In this document: piece by piece, positions 16,802-25,343 of the stretch | Layout: each line of letters starts with the position of its first letter | Numbering within the stretch: position 1 is the stretch's first letter | Assembly (NCBI GenBank): GCA_963966275.1 | Contig: CAWZYQ010000006.1 | Coordinates: 1 to 55,638 of the forward strand | Direction of reading: 5' to 3' | Length of the DNA stretch: 55,638 bases | Origin: UBA10427 sp003500135 | Lineage (GTDB): Bacteria > Bacteroidota > Bacteroidia > Cytophagales > Cyclobacteriaceae | Notes under the pieces: model-generated | Seen by the model: the letters and a program-made list of their open reading frames with translations, nothing else | The model's database searches: none | Told to the model about the DNA's origin: nothing | Program-made: the position numbers and the translations under genes

Positions 16802-18640
16802 ATGTGCGGTATAGTAGGATATATTGGCAACAGAGATGCCTATGAGGTGATCGTCAAAGGACTAAAAAGACTGGAGTACCGAGGTTATGATAGTGCGGGG
16901 ATAGCCCTTTCAAAAGATGATCACCTACAACTTTATAAAAAACAAGGTAAGGTAAAAGACCTGGAGGACTTCATCGGTGAGTCTGATAAAACAGGAACTT
17001 TGGGTATAGGCCATACCAGATGGGCCACTCACGGACCTCCAAATGATACTAACGCTCATCCGCATACATCCACTGATGGCAGCCTTGCCATTATTCATAA
17101 CGGGATCATTGAAAACTATTCTTCCATTAAGCAAGAGCTGATCAACAAAGGCCATACTTTTCAGAGTGATACCGATACTGAAGTTGTGGTACACTTTATT
17201 GAAGACATACAAAAGAACAATAATTGTTCGCTTGACGAAGCTGTCCGCCTGGCTTTAAATAAGATCGTTGGCGCCTATGCCATATTGGTGATTTCAAAAG
17301 ACAACCCCAATCAAATGATTGCTGCCCGAAAGGGAAGCCCTTTGGTAATTGGAGTAGGCAGAGGCGAATATTTCCTGGCCTCGGATGCCACACCGATAGT
17401 GGAATACACCAATGAAGTTATTTACCTGAACGATTACGAAATTGCCGTAATCAGCAGAGAAGAGATTTTAATTAGAAGTATTCAGGATGTACCTACTACT
17501 CCATACATCCAAACCCTGGACCTCGAGCTTGAAGCCATAGAAAAAGGTGGGTTTGACCATTTCATGCTGAAGGAGATATTCGAACAGCCAAAGGCACTGA
17601 GGGATGCGATGAGAGGTCGCTTAAATGCCGAGAAGGGTTATCTTGTACTTGGTGGAATAAGGGAATACGCCAATAGGTTGATCAACGCAGATCGAATTAT
17701 AATTCTTGCCTGCGGTACTTCATGGCATGCCGGGCTGGTAGCAGAGTACTTCTTTGAAGATTTTTGCCGCATTCCGGTGGAGGTGGAATATGCTTCGGAA
17801 TTCCGGTACCGAAACCCCGTGATCAGAGAAGGAGATGTGGTTATCGCTATATCTCAGTCGGGTGAAACGGCAGATACCCTCGCCGCAATAGAATTGGCCC
17901 GTTCCAAAGGCTCAATCATATTTGGTGTTTGTAATGTGGTTGGTTCTTCTATTGCAAGAGCTACACACGAAGGGGCGTACATTCATGCCGGTCCCGAGAT
18001 TGGAGTAGCCTCAACCAAAGCTTTTACGGGCCAATTGACCGTTCTTATTATGATGGCTCTTCGTGTGGCTTACAAAAAGGGCACTATTTCTGAACGCAGA
18101 TACCACGAACTATTAGTGGAAATGGAAACTATTCCCTCAAAGGTGGAAAAAGCGCTGGAGTTGAATGATGAGATCCTCAAGATTTCAGAAATGTTTAAGG
18201 ACGCCAGAAACTTTTTATACCTGGGTAGAGGCTATAACTTTCCGGTAGCGCTTGAAGGTGCGCTCAAACTTAAAGAGATTTCCTATATTCATGCAGAGGG
18301 CTATCCTGCTGCTGAAATGAAACACGGGCCCATAGCTTTGATTGACGAAGAAATGCCCGTTGTGTTCATTGCCACAAGTGATAGTTCGTATGAAAAAATC
18401 ATATCGAACATTCAGGAGGTAAAGGCCAGGAAAGGAAAAGTTATTGCAGTAGTTACCGAAGGGGACAGGCTTATTCCGAAAATGGCTGATTTCGTTATTG
18501 AAGTTCCTAAAACACATGAAGCGATAATGCCACTGGTTTCCGTAATTCCACTGCAATTACTGTCATACCATATTGCTGTGTTACGTGGTTGTAATGTGGA
18601 TCAACCCAGAAACCTGGCAAAATCAGTTACTGTGGAATAA
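16802..18640 (+). CDS. glmS: Glutamine-fructose-6-phosphate aminotransferase (isomerising)
   Basis: GlmS makes glucosamine-6-phosphate from fructose-6-phosphate and glutamine, the entry to peptidoglycan and lipopolysaccharide amino sugars. The nucleophilic Cys2 directly follows Met1 in MCGIVGYIG. The glutaminase domain spans about 1-220 (GHTRWATHG, NGIIENY). The two SIS domains carry CGTSWHAG, SQSGETADTLAA and EGALKLKEISYIHAEGYPA. The C-terminus NLAKSVTVE is intact, and 612 residues is normal. No glmS ribozyme is visible in the 4-base gap, so it depends on upstream transcription. It converges with the cdaA gene, only 2 bases apart. Confidence 0.98.
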   Translation: MCGIVGYIGNRDAYEVIVKGLKRLEYRGYDSAGIALSKDDHLQLYKKQGKVKDLEDFIGESDKTGTLGIGHTRWATHGPPNDTNAHPHTSTDGSLAIIHNGIIENYSSIKQELINKGHTFQSDTDTEVVVHFIEDIQKNNNCSLDEAVRLALNKIVGAYAILVISKDNPNQMIAARKGSPLVIGVGRGEYFLASDATPIVEYTNEVIYLNDYEIAVISREEILIRSIQDVPTTPYIQTLDLELEAIEKGGFDHFMLKEIFEQPKALRDAMRGRLNAEKGYLVLGGIREYANRLINADRIIILACGTSWHAGLVAEYFFEDFCRIPVEVEYASEFRYRNPVIREGDVVIAISQSGETADTLAAIELARSKGSIIFGVCNVVGSSIARATHEGAYIHAGPEIGVASTKAFTGQLTVLIMMALRVAYKKGTISERRYHELLVEMETIPSKVEKALELNDEILKISEMFKDARNFLYLGRGYNFPVALEGALKLKEISYIHAEGYPAAEMKHGPIALIDEEMPVVFIATSDSSYEKIISNIQEVKARKGKVIAVVTEGDRLIPKMADFVIEVPKTHEAIMPLVSVIPLQLLSYHIAVLRGCNVDQPRNLAKSVTVE

Positions 18641-18642
18641 TA

Positions 18643-19554
18643 CTAACTCTTAGTGCCGGCTTCTTTCAGGCTGGCGCTATCTTGCTCTTCCTGACTGCTT
18701 ATTTCTTCTTTCAGGATTTTTTCAAATTTCGTCTCCTCCTTGTTTTCCGAGAATTCCTCTTCATCCATTAGATAAGCATTGATCTTTGAGCGAAGCTCTT
18801 TTGGAGAAAGGTTATGGTCAATCATACCGTTCCTCACAAGGCTCAACTGTCCGGTTTCTTCTGATATAACCAATACAAGCGTGTCAGTTGCCTCGCTCAT
18901 ACCTATTGCCGCACGATGCCGCAAACCAAATTGGGCAGGCAGATCGTCGCGATCAGTTACGGGAAGAATACACCTTGCTGCAAGAATTTTATTGTTGTGT
19001 ATGATTACTGCACCATCGTGTAAGGGGCTGTATTTGTTAAATATAGATAGTAATATCCTTTTGCTGATCAGGCCGTCAATTCGATCCCCCGAATCAACGT
19101 AGAATTTTAGTTCTGATGTTTTGGAAAAGACGATCAGCGCACCGGTATTGGTTGCCCCCATGGTTTTACAGGCTTCAATAATAGGTGTAATGTTGATATG
19201 GCGGCCCTCGCCGTTCCTGTTCCACGGGAAACCCTTAAATATATTTTCTTTATTAAAAGATGTCGACTTTCCGATTAACAATAAAAACTTTCTGATCTCC
19301 TGTTGAAAAAGAATGATAACGGCAATCACTCCTACACCCATAAACTGCCCGAGAATGGAAGTAAGCAATTCCATGTCAGCAGCTTTCACGACTAGAAAAA
19401 TAAGATAAAGGGATAAAAAGCCAAGGAATACCTTTACGGCCATACTTCCTTTCATGAGCTTATAGACCTGATACAAAAGTACGGATACTGCCAGTATATC
19501 GAGCACATCTACAAACTCAATGTTCAAAAAGCCGATGGAAAAACCTAATATCAA
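18643..19554 (-). CDS. cdaA: Diadenylate cyclase, CdaA type
   Basis: This membrane-bound enzyme makes cyclic di-AMP from two ATP. It is 303 residues long: three N-terminal membrane segments (about 15-30, 37-57, 68-85), then the DAC domain with the catalytic DGA motif at 180-182 (LHDGAVIIHNNK) and RHR at 212-214 (LRHRAAIGMSE). A charged coiled tail follows (about 265-303). The start is TTG at 19554, overlapping the folP stop as TTGA; no ATG is available before the first membrane segment. Pairing of folP and cdaA is known in this phylum. No c-di-AMP phosphodiesterase is in the window. Confidence 0.93.
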   Translation of the reverse strand: MILGFSIGFLNIEFVDVLDILAVSVLLYQVYKLMKGSMAVKVFLGFLSLYLIFLVVKAADMELLTSILGQFMGVGVIAVIILFQQEIRKFLLLIGKSTSFNKENIFKGFPWNRNGEGRHINITPIIEACKTMGATNTGALIVFSKTSELKFYVDSGDRIDGLISKRILLSIFNKYSPLHDGAVIIHNNKILAARCILPVTDRDDLPAQFGLRHRAAIGMSEATDTLVLVISEETGQLSLVRNGMIDHNLSPKELRSKINAYLMDEEEFSENKEETKFEKILKEEISSQEEQDSASLKEAGTKS

Positions 19555-20408
19555 TTATTTATGAATTTAAAGAGTTGTATTATTTCTTTTGTTTCTTTTA
19601 CATCATGGACACGCAATATATCCGCTCCTTTCAGCAAAGCTATGGAGTTTAGGGCAGTTGTGCCGTTTAATGCATCTTCGGGATTCACTTTTAATGTACG
19701 CCAGATCATTGATTTCCTTGAAAGACCAACCAGGATTGGTCTTTCCAAAATCTGAAACGCCTGTAAATTGCTGAACAACTCAAAGTTCTGTTCAACCGTT
19801 TTGGCGAATCCAAACCCGGGGTCAATGATCACATCACCAACCCCCCTTTTTTCAAGATCAAAAAGTTTGTTTTGAAGTACCGAAATCACATCCTGTACCA
19901 CATTATTATACTCAGTTTTTTGGGTCATTGTTTTCGGATCGCCCCGCATATGCATTAAAATGTAAGGAACGCGATAGTGCGCTATTGTATCAAACATGTT
20001 TTCATCAAGTGTCCCACCCGATACATCATTTACCATGTGTGCCCCTGCTTCAATGGCCTTGGCTGCAACCTGACTGCGAAAAGTATCTATCGAAATGGAA
20101 ATATCAGGAAACTCCTCTGCTATTTTCTCAACCGCCGGTATAACACGTTCCAGTTCTTCGTCAATACTTACTTCATCAGCGCCCGGGCGAGTAGAGTACC
20201 CTCCAAGATCCAGGATGTCTGCCCCATTTTCATTATGTTGCCTTGCTTTGATAAGCATGTCCTCAATTTCACGGCTTCGGCTTCCAGGGAAAAATGAATC
20301 TGGTGTGATATTTATTATACCCATGATCAATGGATGGCCCAGGGCTTTTATTTTTCCACCAATATTCAGTATCTTTTTTTTCCAAAAAACTTTATCTTTC
20401 GCGATCAA
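19551..20408 (-). CDS. folP: Dihydropteroate synthase
   Basis: FolP condenses dihydropterin diphosphate with p-aminobenzoate in folate synthesis and is the sulfonamide target. This 285-residue TIM-barrel enzyme shows LIMGIINITPDSFFPGSR, DLGGYSTRPGA, SIDTFRSQVAAKAI, the MVNDVSGG loop, YILMHMRGDP, IIDPGFGFAKT and the late LRVHDVKE. The first codon appears to be TTG at 20408, since no ATG lies upstream of the conserved core. The downstream cdaA gene starts inside its stop codon. A DUF1599 gene diverges from it 36 bases away. Confidence 0.95.
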   Translation of the reverse strand: MIAKDKVFWKKKILNIGGKIKALGHPLIMGIINITPDSFFPGSRSREIEDMLIKARQHNENGADILDLGGYSTRPGADEVSIDEELERVIPAVEKIAEEFPDISISIDTFRSQVAAKAIEAGAHMVNDVSGGTLDENMFDTIAHYRVPYILMHMRGDPKTMTQKTEYNNVVQDVISVLQNKLFDLEKRGVGDVIIDPGFGFAKTVEQNFELFSNLQAFQILERPILVGLSRKSMIWRTLKVNPEDALNGTTALNSIALLKGADILRVHDVKETKEIIQLFKFINN

Positions 20409-20444
20409 ATCAGGACTTTTTCAACTAGAAAAAAATAAAAAATA

Positions 20445-20984
20445 TTGGCAAATCAAACAATTGACGAATATAAGGAAGTAATTAAGGCCTGCAAAGACGT
20501 TTTTAAAAAGAAAACAAAAGATTATGGTACAGCCTGGCGAATATTAAGGCTTCCTTCCATTACCGATCAAATTTATATCAAAGCCCAGCGAATCCGCTCA
20601 ATCCAGGACAAAGGGCAACAAAAAGTGGAGGATGATATTGCCACTGAATTTTTGGGTATTGTCAACTATTGTGTCATAGCTATGATGCAGTTGGAGCTTC
20701 GGCAGGTAGAAGAAACAGATATGACCTTTGAGGACGTAGAACCCTATTATGATCAATGCGTAGCAGAAACAATAGGGCTGCTGGAGAATAAAAACCATGA
20801 TTATGATGAGGCATGGAGGCAAATGAGGGTATCCTCTATAACGGATATCATTTTAATGAAACTGTACCGGGTAAAACAAATAGAAGACAACGAAGGCAAA
20901 ACTGTAATCTCAGAAGGGGTGAAAGCCAATTATCAGGACATGATGAATTATGCAGTTTTTTGCCTGATTAAATTGAAAAAATAA
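20445..20984 (+). CDS. DUF1599 protein with an internal duplication
   Basis: This 179-residue protein is built from two copies of one unit of about 80 residues. The pairs are easy to see: TKDYGTAWRILRLPSITDQI (first half) against NHDYDEAWRQMRVSSITDII (second half), each followed by a helix with IxxKxxRIxxI and an NYxVxxxxQL/NYAVFCLIKL end. DUF1599 has been grouped with nucleotide-modification-associated domains, and its activity is not established. The start is TTG 20445. It is 2 bases upstream of the DoxX gene, and TATCTTTC in the 36-base gap to folP could be a weak -7 box. Confidence 0.75.
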   Translation: MANQTIDEYKEVIKACKDVFKKKTKDYGTAWRILRLPSITDQIYIKAQRIRSIQDKGQQKVEDDIATEFLGIVNYCVIAMMQLELRQVEETDMTFEDVEPYYDQCVAETIGLLENKNHDYDEAWRQMRVSSITDIILMKLYRVKQIEDNEGKTVISEGVKANYQDMMNYAVFCLIKLKK

Positions 20985-20986
20985 TT

Positions 20987-22093
20987 ATGAGGTGGATTAA
21001 AACGATTCTAAGGTTTATTGTTGGCGTATTATTTATTTTTTCAGGTACAATCAAACTTATTGATCCCAAAGGTTTCGGTATAAAGCTAGAAGAGTATTTC
21101 GAAGTGTTTGCTACTGATTTTGCTTCTTTTTTCCATGAACTAACGCCAGCTGCGCTGTATATAGCCATATTTGTCTGCGTATTGGAAGTTTTGCTTGGTG
21201 TGGCATTATTAATAAAATTCCATATTAAATTCACCTCCTGGGTTCTGGTGTTGTTGATTTTGTTTTTCACAGGGCTTACTTTTTATTCTGCTTATTTCAA
21301 TAAAGTGACCGATTGTGGCTGTTTTGGTGACGCCATTCCACTTACGCCATGGCAATCATTTTATAAAGACCTCATCCTTCTTTTTTTGATCATGATGATT
21401 TTTTATTTCAGACGTGATTTCAAACCGGCTTTTGGTCGAAAAATGAGGTGGTTCATTATGAGTATTGCTTTAATTGTTTCCATTTGGATTCCTGTAAATG
21501 CTTTAAATCATCTTCCACTGATCGACTTTCGGCCTTATAAGGTGGGTGCAAATATTCCTGAACAGATGGAACCCTCAGAGCCGTTCCGTTATACTTATAT
21601 CATGACAAAAAACGGTGAGGAGTTTGAGTTTGAGAACTACCCTGCTGATACCACGTATAAATTTGTGGAAATGATTCTCCAAAACCCGGAAGCACAGCCC
21701 AAAATTACGGACTACAGCATATGGAACGATGAAGGGGATTTTACTGAAGCATCGTTTGATGGAAATAAACTTTTCGTAATTTTTCACGATGTAAATAAAA
21801 CAAGCATTAACAGTCTCGGGAGAATTAAGATCTTTTTAAGTTCTTTGGGCAACGCTCATCTGGAAATCTGGCTGATAACCTCAAATGATGAGCAGACATT
21901 TGAAAATTTCAGGCACGAATACCAATTGGCTTATCCCTACTTTTTTGCCGATAATACTGTTCTTAAAGCAATGATCAGATCAAACCCCGGAATAATGCTT
22001 TTACAGGAAGGGACCGTAAAAGGAAAGTGGCACCATAATGATACACCTGGGAAAGGCCAAATAATCAATTTGCTTAATAATGGCTCCTCATGA
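20987..22093 (+). CDS. DoxX-family membrane protein (BT_3928 type)
   Basis: This 368-residue protein has an N-terminal DoxX-like bundle of four to five membrane helices (about 1-170), including RFIVGVLFIFSGTIKLIDPK and the cysteine motif DCGCFGD. A soluble C-terminal domain of about 180 residues follows. This is the layout of the BT_3928 family in Bacteroidota. The Cys pair and the fold recall MauE/DoxX proteins that handle quinones or disulfides, so a redox role is possible, but the C-terminal domain has no CxxC thioredoxin site. Its TGA overlaps the next ATG (ATGA). Confidence 0.75.
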   Translation: MRWIKTILRFIVGVLFIFSGTIKLIDPKGFGIKLEEYFEVFATDFASFFHELTPAALYIAIFVCVLEVLLGVALLIKFHIKFTSWVLVLLILFFTGLTFYSAYFNKVTDCGCFGDAIPLTPWQSFYKDLILLFLIMMIFYFRRDFKPAFGRKMRWFIMSIALIVSIWIPVNALNHLPLIDFRPYKVGANIPEQMEPSEPFRYTYIMTKNGEEFEFENYPADTTYKFVEMILQNPEAQPKITDYSIWNDEGDFTEASFDGNKLFVIFHDVNKTSINSLGRIKIFLSSLGNAHLEIWLITSNDEQTFENFRHEYQLAYPYFFADNTVLKAMIRSNPGIMLLQEGTVKGKWHHNDTPGKGQIINLLNNGSS

Positions 22094-23148
22094 TCAAATT
22101 TGTAGCAAGAAGGCTTTTCTACGGTTTTTTAATACTCTTCGGTGTAGAAGCTGTGGTGTTCTTGCTTTTTCATGCACTTCCTGGAGACCCCGTGGCTATG
22201 TTGGCGGGTCAGAGAAGTGATATTGCCACCAGAAATGAAATTGCCTCTGAACTGGGCTTGGATCAGCCTTTATTAAAACAGTTCATTTTATATTTAAACG
22301 ACCAGTCCTTTATATCAATTCACGAGAACACTCCTGAAAATCAGCAAAAGTACGAATACAACCCTTTGTTTCGATACGATAAGGATTATGTGGTAGCGCT
22401 TAAAAAACCTTATTTAAGAAGATCATTCCAAAGTAATAAAAAGGTTACAGAGATTATATCAGAAAATATTGAGGCCACATTTTGGTTGGCTGTTGCTGCC
22501 TTATTTATTGCGGTTATAATTGGAATACCTTTTGGTATTGCCGCAGCCCTGAAGCAAAATTCATGGTGGGACCAATTCCTGATAGCCCTGTCGGTCGTCG
22601 GAATATCCGTCCCTTCATTCGTCTCTGCTGTAATTATTTCCTTGCTTTTCGGATATTATTTGAGCGACTATACAGGTTTAAACCTTACCGGTCAACTTTG
22701 GGTGACACATCCATTAAGAGGAAGGGAATTGCACCTGGAAAACATCATTTTACCAGCCATCACGCTTGGGATCAGGCCCTTATCCGTTATTGTGCAGCTT
22801 ACAAGAAGCTCAATGCTGGATGTTTTGACTCAGGACTACATCAGGACAGCACAGGCCAAGGGCTTGGGTAAGTTTAAAGTGGTATTCAAGCATGCTTTAA
22901 AAAATGCGTTGAACCCCGTTGTAACAGCGGTTTCCGGTTGGTTGGCCACTTTGATGGCAGGGGCTTTTTTTGTAGAGTATATTTTTGATTGGAAGGGGAT
23001 TGGCTTTGTGACGATTAAAGCAGTTCAAAACCTGGATTTTCCTGTGGTAATTGGCTGTACACTTTTTATTGCCACGGTATTTATTATTGTGAATATCCTG
23101 GTGGATATTATCTATGCTATGCTAGACCCTAAAGTGAGATTGAGATAA
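22090..23148 (+). CDS. ABC transporter permease, DppB/OppB type (orphan)
   Basis: This 352-residue inner-membrane permease resembles dipeptide/oligopeptide transport subunit B. It shows the N-terminal ARRLFYGFLILFGVEAVVFL helix, LPGDPVAML, the EAA-like loop DYIRTAQAKGLGKFKVVFKH and the C-terminal PVVIGCTLFIATVFIIVNIL. An insert of about 50 charged residues lies between helices 1 and 2 (about 70-120). No DppC, ATPase or binding-protein gene is adjacent, so partners would have to come from elsewhere. It is locked into the DoxX-permease-aroK operon by overlaps on both sides (ATGA and TAATG). Confidence 0.85.
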   Translation: MIKFVARRLFYGFLILFGVEAVVFLLFHALPGDPVAMLAGQRSDIATRNEIASELGLDQPLLKQFILYLNDQSFISIHENTPENQQKYEYNPLFRYDKDYVVALKKPYLRRSFQSNKKVTEIISENIEATFWLAVAALFIAVIIGIPFGIAAALKQNSWWDQFLIALSVVGISVPSFVSAVIISLLFGYYLSDYTGLNLTGQLWVTHPLRGRELHLENIILPAITLGIRPLSVIVQLTRSSMLDVLTQDYIRTAQAKGLGKFKVVFKHALKNALNPVVTAVSGWLATLMAGAFFVEYIFDWKGIGFVTIKAVQNLDFPVVIGCTLFIATVFIIVNILVDIIYAMLDPKVRLR

Positions 23149-23681
23149 TGGGACATATTTTTTTAATCGGTATGCCCGGAAGTGGCAAAACAACTATTGG
23201 TTCAGCGCTTGCAAAAAAAATGAACCTAGCTACCATTGATCTGGACTATGAAATAGAAAAACATGAAGGGGTTTCGATATCAACCATTTTTAAAAATAAA
23301 GGGGAAGTATATTTTCGGGATTTGGAAGCTGAAGTTTTAAGAGAAGTTATCAAGCTGTCCGTTCCACATATCATTTCCACAGGAGGCGGGGCGCCCTGTT
23401 TCCACGATAATTTGGCTAAAATATTGGATTCAGGAACATCAATTTATCTTTCATTAAAACCTGAAACACTATATCGCAGACACGGGAAAAAGGCTCAAAA
23501 CCGCCCACTTTTAACAGGGCTGGAAGGAGAGGCATTATATGAGGAACTTCTGAGCAAATTAAAAAAAAGAGGCCCTTTTTATGAAAGGGCCCAAATCATT
23601 ATACCATGCGATGGCAAAAACATTCCTGAGATCACTCAGGAGATCTATGAACGACTGCTAAAAGAGCAGGCCAAAAGTTAA
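23148..23681 (+). CDS. aroK: Shikimate kinase
   Basis: AroK phosphorylates shikimate at the 3-hydroxyl on the way to aromatic amino acids. This 177-residue P-loop kinase shows GMPGSGKTTIGSALAKKM (Walker A), DLDYEIEKHEGVSISTIF (shikimate-binding Asp), the YFRDLEAEVL segment, STGGGAPC, and the lid Arg in KAQNRPLL. The ATG overlaps the permease stop by one base. Its last 24 bases overlap the end of the convergent outer-membrane protein gene. Confidence 0.95.
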   Translation: MGHIFLIGMPGSGKTTIGSALAKKMNLATIDLDYEIEKHEGVSISTIFKNKGEVYFRDLEAEVLREVIKLSVPHIISTGGGAPCFHDNLAKILDSGTSIYLSLKPETLYRRHGKKAQNRPLLTGLEGEALYEELLSKLKKRGPFYERAQIIIPCDGKNIPEITQEIYERLLKEQAKS

Positions 23682-25283
23682 GGCGATACTCATATTTTGA
23701 TTGCTAATGTCGACAAAATTCGGGTTGTATGTTTCCAAAATTGCCTCGGTCAGTTCCTGATCTGATCCGTCAGGGTAACGTCCGTCGGTTATATCTTGTT
23801 GAAGATATAATGCGTTTGCATCAGGCGGATAGAGGAAATAAGGATTGTAATCCGCGTCGTATTGCATAAATGTAATGGCCGCATCAATAAAAAAATCCTT
23901 ATCCCGATACCCTAAACCTGCACTCAGATTGGTTTGGGACTTGTCAATGAACTGATCCTGATATGGATTGCCAATATATCTGTAACCTGCCCTCAGGCGA
24001 AAATGACCTAGGCGTGCCTCACCTCCTATGCTGTAATTCAAGACATTTTCGTAGGCATTGGCAATAATATTGTTTTGAACACTCAGATCATCAACGCTGG
24101 ACCCTAAATTCATTGAGGCATAGTTAATCCATTGTACATCAGCGCTGATAAATCCATTTTTTCCGATAAAAACCGACGCCCCAGCGTTCAGCCGCCATGG
24201 TGATGTTAAGTTAAAATCGAATTCTAATGGATCATCCTCAGCAAACTCCCTGTTTAATACTGTCGTACTGTCGTAGTTAAAGTTATTGAAATTTGCTTCT
24301 ACTGCGAAAATTGTAAACTCACTCATGCCTGTATAAGTAGGAGTATTGGCCGACACGCCAATCGTGATAAAATTTACCGGGCGGGCAATAATACCGAATG
24401 TTGCGTTTATTCCAGTGCCTCGTATTTCTGATGTTTCGAAAATCTGCGAGCTTTCCAATGCTGATTGCGGGTATTGCTCCATGTAGCTTTTTTCAATGTC
24501 ATATCGCAAGGAAATTATGCCCAGACCGGCGCCAAAATAAATTCTGTCATTGTAATTGCCACCGTATGAAAAATTCCACTGGTTTTTACTACCCTCGGTC
24601 ACTATATTTTCCATTTGAGTAACTGGGAATTGTTCACCAGGAAAATCCGGGAGAAGCCTGTTGACGAAATCATTGCTTCCATCGGAAAAGAATTCAGTGA
24701 GATATGTGTTATAAGCCAGCCTTGGTAAACTAGGCCCTTGCCGGCTGATATCCACTCCATCATCATTCAATTCGTTGGAGAACTGAACTAAATAGTCGAG
24801 AACATCATTGTTTACATTTTGACCATTATAACTGATCCTGCTATGGAACTCATTTACCTTATTAAAGCTGATGGCAAAGGAACCTCCCCGCCAGGCACCC
24901 GGCACAAGGTCGCCTTTCGATTTATTGAACACTATACCAAAACCCTCGATATTGAACCTGTTTTGGTTGTCTGCTGTTAAGTTGTTTAAATACTTGCTTT
25001 CAGTATTGAGGATGTTGAAAGACGGGGTGATGGAGAATTCTGATTTTTGATAAAAACCAAGTCCGGCCGGATTGGAAAGCGCCGAAGAAATATCTCCACC
25101 GAGGCTTATTTGCGTATTCCCGAGCCCCTGGATTCTGGCGCTTCCTACATAGTCGTATTGACTAAATAAAAGCGCCATCTCATGATAATCAAATGCAGCA
25201 GGCACTTTCTGCGCCGGGGAATTTGAAAAGGCAAAAACCATCAGGGCACTTATCAAAATAAGTGATTTGGCATACTTTAACAT
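23658..25283 (-). CDS. FadL/OmpP1-like outer-membrane beta-barrel protein
   Basis: This 541-residue exported protein has a signal peptide (MLKYAKSLILISALMVFAFS, cleavage probably after NSPAQ). It then shows the FadL-family hallmark region SARIQGLGNTQISLGGDISS followed by ALSNPAGLGFY. The C-terminus has repeated aromatic beta-strands and ends in Phe (ALTFGLLF), as expected for a 14-strand barrel inserted by BAM. FadL proteins carry hydrophobic molecules across the outer membrane; the cargo here is unknown. It lies 46 bases downstream of the Ser/Arg-rich gene but after a strong terminator, so read-through or an unseen promoter is needed. Confidence 0.82.
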   Translation of the reverse strand: MLKYAKSLILISALMVFAFSNSPAQKVPAAFDYHEMALLFSQYDYVGSARIQGLGNTQISLGGDISSALSNPAGLGFYQKSEFSITPSFNILNTESKYLNNLTADNQNRFNIEGFGIVFNKSKGDLVPGAWRGGSFAISFNKVNEFHSRISYNGQNVNNDVLDYLVQFSNELNDDGVDISRQGPSLPRLAYNTYLTEFFSDGSNDFVNRLLPDFPGEQFPVTQMENIVTEGSKNQWNFSYGGNYNDRIYFGAGLGIISLRYDIEKSYMEQYPQSALESSQIFETSEIRGTGINATFGIIARPVNFITIGVSANTPTYTGMSEFTIFAVEANFNNFNYDSTTVLNREFAEDDPLEFDFNLTSPWRLNAGASVFIGKNGFISADVQWINYASMNLGSSVDDLSVQNNIIANAYENVLNYSIGGEARLGHFRLRAGYRYIGNPYQDQFIDKSQTNLSAGLGYRDKDFFIDAAITFMQYDADYNPYFLYPPDANALYLQQDITDGRYPDGSDQELTEAILETYNPNFVDISNQNMSIALTFGLLF

Positions 25284-25309
25284 GATTTACCTGATTAAAC
25301 GGTTAAAGA

Positions 25310-25343
25310 AATAAAAAAAAGAAGCAGGACTATTGCCTGCCTC
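25310..25343 (-). terminator. Terminator whose loop contains the stop codon of the Ser/Arg-rich gene
   Basis: On the minus strand, GAGGCAGG (25343-25336) pairs with CCTGCTTC (25328-25321): 8 bp including one G-U. The loop of 7 bases contains the TAG stop codon (25332-25330), and a run of eight T follows. Termination should therefore depend on whether ribosomes sit on the end of the gene. Confidence 0.7.
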
